Shown here in pieces: positions 51,006-58,490 of a DNA stretch of 64,000 bases. The position numbers and the translations under genes were made by a program. The stretch covers positions 15,485-79,484 of the forward strand of contig CAYRHN010000018.1 of NCBI GenBank assembly GCA_964424115.1, written 5' to 3'. Origin of the DNA: CAYRHN01 sp964424115 (GTDB lineage: Bacteria > Chloroflexota > Anaerolineae > Anaerolineales > Anaerolineaceae). Every line of letters begins with the position of its first letter. Positions within the stretch are counted from its first letter, which is position 1. The notes beneath the pieces are model-generated. The model was not told where the DNA came from. It saw only the letters and a program-made list of their open reading frames with translations, and made no database searches.

Positions 51006-52706
51006 ATGAAAACGAAACTGCAGATCGCGCTTGGAATTTTCATACTGCTTCTATTGCTGGCGGTCGGCACGGCGCTGGCGCTGGCGGCACCGTCCATCTC
51101 CTGGCAGGTGATCGCCGGGGGTGGGGGCACCTCTTCCGGGCAGGCCCCGGCCGGGGAGGCCAAGCGCCCGCCGGACGTGGTCAGCTACCAGGGCTATGTG
51201 ACCGTGAACGGCAGTCCCTACACCGGCTCGGGCTACTTCAAGTTCGTCATCACTGACCGCTACGGCACGACCAGCTACTGGTCGAACGACGGCAGCTCCT
51301 CCGGGGGTGCGGAACCCACCGGAGCGGTGCCGCTGACGGTCACGAACGGCATGTTCAACGTCCTGCTGGGCGATTCTCCTATGTTCCCCCTGGATGTGAG
51401 CGTGTTCGACCTGCTCGACCGCTACCTGCGGGTGTGGTTCAGCAGCGACAACGCGACCTTCGTTCTGCTGGCGCCTGACCGGCGCTTTGCCCAGGTGCCG
51501 TTCGCCCTGCAGGCCATCCAGGCCGAGAACGCGGATACGCTGGACGGGCAGCACGGTGCCTTTTACCAGCAGCGGGTGGGCGGCACCTGCGCGGCGGGCA
51601 GCACGGTCAAGGAGGTCGCCGCCGACGGCTCGGTGACCTGCCTGCCGGTGGAACCGCGCCCCGGCTTCACGGTTTCCTACCCCAACAGCGAGGCATGGGG
51701 CGGGCAGTACACGTCCATCACCATCGGCGCGAACGGGTTGGGATTGATCAGCTACGGGGGGCTGAACGTGCTCCACTGCGATGACCTGGCCTGCACCGCC
51801 GGCACGCCCACCCGGCTGGACACGGTCGGGCAGGACACCTCCATCACCCTCGGCGCGGACGGGTTGGGGTTGATCAGCTATTACGATGCCACCAATGGCA
51901 ACCTGAAGGTGGCGCACTGCTCCAATGCCGCCTGCACCGCCGCCACGCTCAGCACGCTGGACAGCACTGGAGATGTGGGCGCCCACAACTCGATCACCAT
52001 CGGCGCGGACGGCCTGGGGCTGATCAGCTACGCGGACCTCACCACCGGCAACCTGAAGGTGGCGCATTGTGAGAACACGGCCTGCACCACGGCGACCCTC
52101 TCGGCCCTGAACAGCGGCGGGGATAATGTGATGTGGACATCGATCACCCTCACCGCCGAGGGGCGTGGACTGATCAGCTATTTCGATTACAATGGCTTTG
52201 ACCTTAAGGTGGCCTATTGCAACAACACGGCCTGCACCACGGCTGCCTATGCCAAGGTGGAACTGGCCGAAACTATAAACGCGCCCATCATGATCACCAC
52301 CGGTGCAGACGGCCTGGGGCTGATCGCCTATTCCGGACCACCGATGGTTCTTAGGGTGGCGCACTGCGAGGATATGGGCTGCACCACCTCCAGCAATTTC
52401 ACCATCGACGCCAATATAACAGTCATGCCCTCGATCACGATCGGCCCGGACGGGCTGGGGCTGATCAGCTACCGGGATGACGACGGAAACAACCAGGACC
52501 TGAAGGTGGCCCACTGCCGGAACCGCGAGTGCAGTTCGGCCGACCTGGCGGTGGTGGACACCCCCGGAAATTTGGGCTGGTTCTCCTCGATCACCATCGG
52601 GACGGACGGGCTGGCCTTGATCAGCTATTATGATAACACGGCCAACAAGCTGAAGGTGGCCCACCTGTCCAACGCCTTCGGCGTGCCGTACTGGCGCAGG
52701 AGGTGA
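51006..52706 (+). CDS. Secreted seven-blade propeller protein A
   Basis: 566 residues after GGAGGAGG. The signal peptide ends ALALAAPS; a short WQVIAGGGGTSSG segment follows, then a beta domain (VVSYQGYVTVNGSPYTGSGYFKF ... MFNVLLGD ... FAQVPFALQA, about 65-200) common to surface proteins with tail-fibre-like N-domains. Seven repeats of SITIGADGLGLISYxD ... LKVAHCxNxACT follow, each with a Cys pair. Seven units imply a seven-bladed beta-propeller. The last residues are GVPYWRRR. First of three tandem paralogues. Confidence 0.8.
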   Translation: MKTKLQIALGIFILLLLLAVGTALALAAPSISWQVIAGGGGTSSGQAPAGEAKRPPDVVSYQGYVTVNGSPYTGSGYFKFVITDRYGTTSYWSNDGSSSGGAEPTGAVPLTVTNGMFNVLLGDSPMFPLDVSVFDLLDRYLRVWFSSDNATFVLLAPDRRFAQVPFALQAIQAENADTLDGQHGAFYQQRVGGTCAAGSTVKEVAADGSVTCLPVEPRPGFTVSYPNSEAWGGQYTSITIGANGLGLISYGGLNVLHCDDLACTAGTPTRLDTVGQDTSITLGADGLGLISYYDATNGNLKVAHCSNAACTAATLSTLDSTGDVGAHNSITIGADGLGLISYADLTTGNLKVAHCENTACTTATLSALNSGGDNVMWTSITLTAEGRGLISYFDYNGFDLKVAYCNNTACTTAAYAKVELAETINAPIMITTGADGLGLIAYSGPPMVLRVAHCEDMGCTTSSNFTIDANITVMPSITIGPDGLGLISYRDDDGNNQDLKVAHCRNRECSSADLAVVDTPGNLGWFSSITIGTDGLALISYYDNTANKLKVAHLSNAFGVPYWRRR

Positions 52707-53244
52707 GATAGCCCACAGTTTACAGCAAACAGCTCACAGCATGCAGATTTGTAGGGTGGGTTGAGCGGCGATGGAACTTCATCTGCTCCGGTGCTTTTCT
52801 TTGCCGCCCCGAAACCCACCATTGCTTTGCCACCAAGAACACGAAGATACACGAAGGGAAATGCAAACCAGTTGGATTGTAGGGCGCGACGTCCTATTAA
52901 CCACGAAACATGCGAAACGCTTCGCGCGAAAAAATCTGCGTAGCGGGCGCCACTTGTTCTTCGGGCGGGAACCTGAACGGAACATGGCGTGGCGCCCCTA
53001 CCGATGGGACGGGCGTGGGGTAGGGGCGGGCTGCCATGTTGGATTGGAGGGTAACAAGTTAACGAAAGCCCGCCCGCTGCGGCCACACGGGCGCCACTGG
53101 TTGTATGGGAGAGACCTGTCACGGAACATGGCGTGGCGCCCCTACAGGGGGAGGCAGCAGACAGCGGGCGGCTTTCGATTCCACCGGAAATCATCATCGT
53201 TCCCGGGCGCTTCGCCCTGAACCACGAAACACGCTCTTCCTCTC
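52707..53244. repeat. Dense palindrome array
   Basis: A GTTTACAGCAAACAGCTCACAGC tract (52712-52740, split into short units); a TAGGGTGGGTTGAGCG ... CGAAACCCACC pair (52752-52820); a CACGAAGATACACGAAGG tract; family E at 52945-53001; an inverted family E at 53020-53077; and a third family E at 53089-53145. The last two reappear, in the same order, at 56819-56953. No gene is seen. Confidence 0.75.
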
Positions 53245-53272
53245 TTGTATTTGTTTATCCCGCCGCTATAAT
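53245..53272 (+). promoter_or_regulatory. Promoter of propeller protein gene B
   Basis: TTGTAT, 16 bp, TATAAT, then GGATT; the same layout as at 50886 and 57127. Confidence 0.65.
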
Positions 53273-53317
53273 GGATTTGATTCCCCTATTGAATCTCTCC
53301 CGCATGAGGAGGCAATT

Positions 53318-55015
53318 ATGAAACGCAACCCGTTCAATATTCTGGCGGTCGTGGCCTTGCTGCTTTCGGCTGCCTCATTTGGTTATGTGGCCCTGGCGCA
53401 GGACAAAAAAGCGGCCACTGCCGCCCCGACGGTGGTCAGCTACCAGGGCTACGTGACCGTGAACGGCGTGCCCTACACCGGCACCGGCTATTTCAAATTC
53501 GCCATCGTGGATGGGGCCGGCACGACCAGCTACTGGTCCAACGACGGCACCTCCAGCGGGGGCGGCGCGCCAACCGCCTATGTGACCCTGACGGTGACCA
53601 ATGGGCTGTTCAATGTTCTGCTGGGAGATACCACCTTGAGCGGGATGACCCAGCCGCTGACCGGCGCGGTCTTTAGCGGGCCTGACCGCGCCTTGCGGGT
53701 CTGGTTTGCCTCCTCCAGTGGGGGGCCCTTCACCCACCTGACCCCCGACCGCAAGTTTGCCAGCGTGCCGTTCGCCCTGGTGGCGGAAACCGCCGCCAGC
53801 GCTGCCTACGCGGAGAACGCCGGTCTTCTGGGTGGGAACCCGCCCGCCTGGTACCAGCAGCGGCTGGGGAGCGCCTGCCCACCTGGTTTTGCCGTGCTGG
53901 AGGTGCTGGCAGACGGCACGCTCACCTGCAAGACGGTCGAAGACCGCCCTGTCTTTTCGCGCACGTCGCTCGACAGCTCGGGCGACGTGGGGTCATTGAG
54001 CACGCTGGTGATCGGCGTGGACGGGCTGGGATTGATCACCTACTATGATTATTCCAATAGCAAATTAAAGATAGCCCACTGCAATAACACCGCTTGCTCC
54101 ACGGCGGCGGTCAATACCCTGGATACCGTCTATTCCGGGGACCCTTATTCCTCGCTTGCCATCGGCGCGGATGGGCTGGGATTGGTCGTTTACCAGGATT
54201 TCAGCGCCTCGAGAATGAAGGTGGCGCACTGCAATAACCTGGCATGCACAGCCCCCACCATCACCGCCCTGGACGGCATGGGCGATTCGAATCGAGATTT
54301 CTCGATCGCTATTGGCGCGGATGGATTGGCGCTGATCAGCTACAACAACGATTCGGGCGGCCTGTTGCGGGTGGCGCATTGCAATAACACGGCCTGCACC
54401 TCAGCTTCGGTGGCCAATATAGACAGCGGGGCCAGCCTGGGCCTCTACACCTCGCTCGCCATCGGCGCGGACGGCCTGGGGCTGATCAGTTACCGGGCCG
54501 GCGGCAATCTGCACGCGGCGCATTGCAAAGATATCTCCTGCAGCGCCGCAGAGCTGGCCACCCTGGACAGCACCCTGGGCGTGGGCAAGTATACCTCGCT
54601 CGCCATTGGCGCGGATGGGCTGGGGGTGATCAGTTATTATGACGAAACCAACACAGCCCTGATGGCGGCGCATTGCAGCGACACCGCCTGCACCAGCGCC
54701 ACCCTGACCGCCCTGGACAGCGATGGAACAATGGGGTTGTACACTTCGCTCACCATCGGCGCGGACGGGCTGCCGGTGATCAGTTATTGGGATGACACGA
54801 ACAAGGATTACAAGGTGGCGCATTGCACTGACGTGCTTTGCTCCGCGGCGGCCCTTACCGTGCTGGACGACCTGGCGCCGGTGGCATCCGGCAACTCCAC
54901 CTCGATCACGATCGGTACCGACGGGCTGCCGCTGGTCAGTTATTACGCGGCCGGCGCATTAAAAGTGGCGCACTGCTCGAACACGCTGTGCATACCATAC
55001 ACGCGCGCATGGTGA
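53318..55015 (+). CDS. Secreted seven-blade propeller protein B
   Basis: 565 residues, GAGGAGG upstream. Signal peptide MKRNPFNILAVVALLLSAASFGYVALAQ; then the PTVVSYQGYVTVNGVPYTGTGYFKFAIV domain; then seven S(L/I)xIGADGLGLISYYD ... AHCxxxxCT units with paired Cys. It ends CIPYTRAW instead of the ...RRR of its paralogues. The next paralogue follows after 30 bp, so the two are likely co-transcribed. Extracellular binding role inferred; no catalytic residues recognised. Confidence 0.8.
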   Translation: MKRNPFNILAVVALLLSAASFGYVALAQDKKAATAAPTVVSYQGYVTVNGVPYTGTGYFKFAIVDGAGTTSYWSNDGTSSGGGAPTAYVTLTVTNGLFNVLLGDTTLSGMTQPLTGAVFSGPDRALRVWFASSSGGPFTHLTPDRKFASVPFALVAETAASAAYAENAGLLGGNPPAWYQQRLGSACPPGFAVLEVLADGTLTCKTVEDRPVFSRTSLDSSGDVGSLSTLVIGVDGLGLITYYDYSNSKLKIAHCNNTACSTAAVNTLDTVYSGDPYSSLAIGADGLGLVVYQDFSASRMKVAHCNNLACTAPTITALDGMGDSNRDFSIAIGADGLALISYNNDSGGLLRVAHCNNTACTSASVANIDSGASLGLYTSLAIGADGLGLISYRAGGNLHAAHCKDISCSAAELATLDSTLGVGKYTSLAIGADGLGVISYYDETNTALMAAHCSDTACTSATLTALDSDGTMGLYTSLTIGADGLPVISYWDDTNKDYKVAHCTDVLCSAAALTVLDDLAPVASGNSTSITIGTDGLPLVSYYAAGALKVAHCSNTLCIPYTRAW

Positions 55016-55045
55016 GCGCAGTCGTTTTTGTGAAGGAGGTGTTGG

Positions 55046-56746
55046 ATGAAACGCAATGGCTTTAATCTTGTGGCGGTCGTGGCCTTGCTGCTTTCGACGG
55101 CCTCGATTGGCTATATTGCCCTGGCGCAAAGCGGGAAGCCCGCCGCCGCCCCGACGGTGGTCAGCTACCAGGGTTACGTGACGGTGAACGGCGCGCCTTA
55201 CACCGGCACCGGCTACTTCAAATTCGCCATCGTGGACGGGGCTGGCACGACCAGCTACTGGTCGAACAACGGCACGTCCAGCGGGGGAGGCGCGCCTAAT
55301 GTGGCTGTCCAGTTGACCGTCTCGGGCGGGATGTTCAACGTCCTGCTGGGCGACACCAGCCAGGCAGGGATGACCCAGCCGGTGACCACGGACGCCTTCG
55401 GCGGGTCCGACCGGCGCCTGCGCACCTGGTTCGCCACCTCCAGCGGGGGGCCGTGGACCCAGCTGACCCCTGACCGGGTGATCGCCAGTGTGCCGTTTGC
55501 GCTGGTGGCGGAGTCCGCCGCGAGCGCCGCCTACGCGGAGAACGCCGGCCTATTGGGCGGCGATCCAGCCAGCCTTTTCCAACACCGCGTCAGCGGCAGC
55601 TGTGCGCGCGGCAGCACGGTGTGGGCGGTCAATGAGGATGGGACGGTCGCCTGTCTGCCGGTCCAACCGCGTCCGGCGTTCTTGCTCACTTCGCTGGATA
55701 TTCCGGGGCTGAGCTACGATCCCTCGCTGGCCATGGGTACCGACGGGCTGGGCCTGATCGCCTATTTCGAATTCGGCTATGAGAACCTGTGGGTAGCGCA
55801 CTGCGATGATCCCGCCTGCACCATGGCCACCGCCTTCCAACTGGACAACGAAGGATATGTGGGTTCAGATCCCTCGCTCATCATTGGCGGGGATGGGTTG
55901 GGATTGATCAGTTATTCGTATTATGACGGTGCGAACAGCGCTTTGAAGGCGGCGCACTGCCAGGATACCGCCTGTAGCACGGCTACCTATGCCAGCCTGG
56001 ATAGCAGCGCGAATGTTGGCTGGATGAGTTCGATCACCATCGGCGGAGACGGGCTGGGCCTGATCAGCTACCGGGACACGACCAACAGCGATCTGAAGGT
56101 GGCGCATTGCAACGATGTCGCCTGCGCCTCCGCGGCGGTCCAAACGCCGGACAGCGCCGGAAATGTGGGCGAATATAGCTCGATCACGACCGGCGCGGAT
56201 GGGCTGGGCCTGATCAGCTACTATGATTCCGCGCCTAATTACGATCTGAAAGTAGCCCACTGTGACAATGCCACCTGTTCGGTCGCCACCACCACCACGA
56301 TCGATAACACGGGCGGCACGGTGGGCATGTATACCTCCATCACCATCGGATCGGACGGGCGGGGGTTGATCAGCTACGTCGGCGACGGCGATCTGCGGGT
56401 CTTCCATTGCGGCAATCTCGCCTGCAGCAGCGGAACATCGACCACGCTGGACAGTGCGGGAATATTGGAATACACCTCGATCACGCTCGGGTTGGACGGG
56501 CTGGCCCTGATCAGCTATTATGACCTGACCAACCGCGACCTGAAGCTGGCGCACTGCAACGACACGGCCTGCACGGCTGCGGCGATCACCACCCTGGACA
56601 GCGCCGGGGACGTGGGTTTAACCCCCTCGATCACCATCGGCGCGGATGGGCTGGGGCTGATCGCATACCGGGACGTCACCAATTTCAAATTGAAGGTGGC
56701 GCATCTCTCCAATGCGCTCGGCACGCCCTGGGTGCGCAGGAGGTGA
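55046..56746 (+). CDS. Secreted seven-blade propeller protein C
   Basis: 566 residues. The signal peptide (MKRNGFNLVAVVALLLSTASIGYIALAQ) and N-domain are almost identical to those of protein B, which points to recent tandem duplication, while the seven propeller units have diverged. Each unit again has DGLGLISY and a Cys pair (AHCxDxACT). The C-terminus is GTPWVRRR. AAGGAGG precedes the ATG. Confidence 0.8.
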   Translation: MKRNGFNLVAVVALLLSTASIGYIALAQSGKPAAAPTVVSYQGYVTVNGAPYTGTGYFKFAIVDGAGTTSYWSNNGTSSGGGAPNVAVQLTVSGGMFNVLLGDTSQAGMTQPVTTDAFGGSDRRLRTWFATSSGGPWTQLTPDRVIASVPFALVAESAASAAYAENAGLLGGDPASLFQHRVSGSCARGSTVWAVNEDGTVACLPVQPRPAFLLTSLDIPGLSYDPSLAMGTDGLGLIAYFEFGYENLWVAHCDDPACTMATAFQLDNEGYVGSDPSLIIGGDGLGLISYSYYDGANSALKAAHCQDTACSTATYASLDSSANVGWMSSITIGGDGLGLISYRDTTNSDLKVAHCNDVACASAAVQTPDSAGNVGEYSSITTGADGLGLISYYDSAPNYDLKVAHCDNATCSVATTTTIDNTGGTVGMYTSITIGSDGRGLISYVGDGDLRVFHCGNLACSSGTSTTLDSAGILEYTSITLGLDGLALISYYDLTNRDLKLAHCNDTACTAAAITTLDSAGDVGLTPSITIGADGLGLIAYRDVTNFKLKVAHLSNALGTPWVRRR

Positions 56747-57126
56747 GGAGGCGGATAGCTAACAGCTAACAGCAAACAGCTCACAGGATACAGCGGGCAG
56801 GTCAAACCCCAAAGGCATGTAGGGGTACCCTTCGGGCACTGCCATGTTGGATTGGAGGGTAACCAGTTAACAAAAGCCCGCCCGCTGCGGTCACACGGGC
56901 GCCACTCGTTGTATGGGAGAGACCTGTCACGGAACATGGCGTGGCGCCCCTACCTGTCGATTGGGGAGGGGTAGGGGCGACAGCACCCCGGGCGAATCGT
57001 GGCCAGTCGGATTCCACCTGTCTCCGGGGTGCTTCGCCCGGAAAGTGTGAAGGACGATGGGGACAGAGACCTCAAAGGTTTTGGATACCTTTGAGGTCTG
57101 AAGTGGGCGCGGCGTCCCTGCGGATA
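56747..57126. repeat. Dense palindrome array
   Basis: A CAGCTAACAGCAAACAGC tract (56755-56790); an inverted family E at 56819-56884; a direct family E at 56897-56953; family D at 56971-57039; and a GACCTCAAAGGTTTTGG hairpin at 57068-57101. The family E pair is a near copy of 53020-53145. Confidence 0.75.
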
Positions 57127-57154
57127 TTGCATTTTTCCCCTTCCTGGTTATAAT
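57127..57154 (+). promoter_or_regulatory. Promoter of the LPxVxR mini-protein gene
   Basis: TTGCAT, 16 bp, TATAAT followed by GAATT; same layout as the promoters at 50886 and 53245. Confidence 0.6.
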
Positions 57155-57192
57155 GAATTTATCCCTGAATCGATCTGGAAAGCGAGGCGCAC

Positions 57193-57471
57193 ATGAACCC
57201 GAAATTGAGAATCGCTCTGGCGGTGGCCGTGCTGGTGGCGCTGGTGGGGGTGGGCGCGGCGGTGGCGGCAGCCACCGGGCCGCAGATCACCTGGGATGTG
57301 GTCGCGGGCGGCGGGGGTGTCTCCACCGGCACGGGGGGGATCACCCTGATGGACACCATCGGCCAGCCGGTGGTGGATGTTTCCAGCGGTACGGGGGTGC
57401 AATCCGGCGCCGGCTTCTGGTACCTGCTGGCGGTCAAGTACAACTTCTACCTGCCGGCGGTCATCCGCTGA
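57193..57471 (+). CDS. Secreted mini-protein with GGGG/IGQ/GFW core and LPxVxR tail
   Basis: 92 residues: signal peptide (ALAVAVLVALVGVGAAVAAA), then ITWDVVAGGGGVSTGTGG, DTIGQPVVDV and GAGFWYLL, and the tail YNFYLPAVIR. The WDVVAGGGG ... TIGQP ... GFW pattern is known to me from many Chloroflexota secreted proteins as a small domain preceding the tail; here it occurs almost alone. The ribosome site is GAAAGCGAGG. The following gene is separated by a terminator. Confidence 0.7.
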   Translation: MNPKLRIALAVAVLVALVGVGAAVAAATGPQITWDVVAGGGGVSTGTGGITLMDTIGQPVVDVSSGTGVQSGAGFWYLLAVKYNFYLPAVIR

Positions 57472-57492
57472 GAGGTTTTTCCATGAACGCAG

Positions 57493-57542
57493 AACCGTGA
57501 ACGGTGGGCAGGCAGGGGGCTGCTGGCTGTTCACGGTTTTTT
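57493..57542 (+). terminator. Intrinsic terminator after the mini-protein gene
   Basis: AACCGTGAAC ... GTTCACGGTT stem with a long loop, followed by a T6 run. Confidence 0.7.
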
Positions 57543-57574
57543 GTTTGCCAAGGATCTGGAAAGGAGGCCGAGCT

Positions 57575-58426
57575 ATGAGAACCCTTGCCCGCCTGGGATG
57601 CGTTCTCCTCCTTTTGGGCTGCCTGGCGCCGGAAGGCGCTGCGCAGGCGGACGTCAGCGATGCGTCCTTGTTCTATCTACCGCTGGTGGCGAAGCAATAC
57701 GCCCCGGGGATGGTGTATGTGCCTGCCGGGACGTTCCAGATGGGCTGCGACCCGGCCCACAACGCCGGGTACACCACCTGCACTTCCAGCTCGAATGAAT
57801 ACCCGCTGCACACGCTCAACCTCTCCGGCTACTTCATCGACATCTACGAGGTGACCAATATCCAGTATGCCCGCTGCGTTTCCGCCGGGATCTGCCCTCC
57901 GCCGGCTAACACGAGCTCCGCCACCCGGCCCACCTACTACCTTGACGAGGCCTACCAGCACTACCCGGTCATCTATGTCACCTGGACCGGCGCGCAGGCC
58001 TACTGCGCCTGGCTGGGCAAGCGCCTGCCGAGCGAGGCGGAATGGGAGAAGGCTGCCCGCGGCCCGGCCGATACGCGCCCCTTCGTGTGGGGCGATGGCC
58101 TGCCGGACTGCTCGCTGGCCAATGTGAACAACTGCCTCCACGATACTTCCGCGGTGGGCAGTTTTCCGACGGATGCCAGCCCCTACGGCGTGCTGGACAT
58201 GACCGGCAACGTGGCCGAGTGGGTCAACGACTGGTTCAGCGGCAGTTATTACGGCGTCTCCCCGGCCGATGATCCCACCGGACCCGCCACCGGCACCAGC
58301 CGGGGCATCCGCGGGGGGAGCTGGGGCAGCGGCCTGTACTTCACCCGCCTGACTTACCGGTATTTTGGCACGCCGGACAACTGGGGCAATTTCTTCGGCT
58401 TCCGCTGTGCGCTCTCGGGGCCGTAA
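57575..58426 (+). CDS. Formylglycine-generating-enzyme-like (SUMF1/FGE) secreted protein
   Basis: 283 residues from ATG 57575 with AAAGGAGG upstream. The signal sequence ends LLLLGCLA, so it may be a lipoprotein. Residues 31-40 read SLFYLPLVAK, an LPxV sequence like the tails of other proteins here but placed before the catalytic-like domain. The FGE fold follows: MVYVPAGTFQMGCD, FIDIYEVTNIQYARC, PVIYVTWTGAQAYCAWLGKRLPSEAEWEKAARG, YGVLDMTGNVAEWVNDWF, GIRGGSWGS and FGFRCAL. The copper-binding Cys pair of true FGE is uncertain. No sulfatase is nearby. Confidence 0.85.
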   Translation: MRTLARLGCVLLLLGCLAPEGAAQADVSDASLFYLPLVAKQYAPGMVYVPAGTFQMGCDPAHNAGYTTCTSSSNEYPLHTLNLSGYFIDIYEVTNIQYARCVSAGICPPPANTSSATRPTYYLDEAYQHYPVIYVTWTGAQAYCAWLGKRLPSEAEWEKAARGPADTRPFVWGDGLPDCSLANVNNCLHDTSAVGSFPTDASPYGVLDMTGNVAEWVNDWFSGSYYGVSPADDPTGPATGTSRGIRGGSWGSGLYFTRLTYRYFGTPDNWGNFFGFRCALSGP

Positions 58427-58490
58427 AGCGCAGGCGGCTGACAGCAAACAATCCAAAGCTGTTTGCTGTCAGCGGTTACCTGTCAGCTGA

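Noticed and set aside
57575..58426. LPXTG sortase signal in FYLPLVAK and the LPxVxR tails
   Set aside because: There is no Thr-Gly, no following hydrophobic segment, and no sortase gene in the window.
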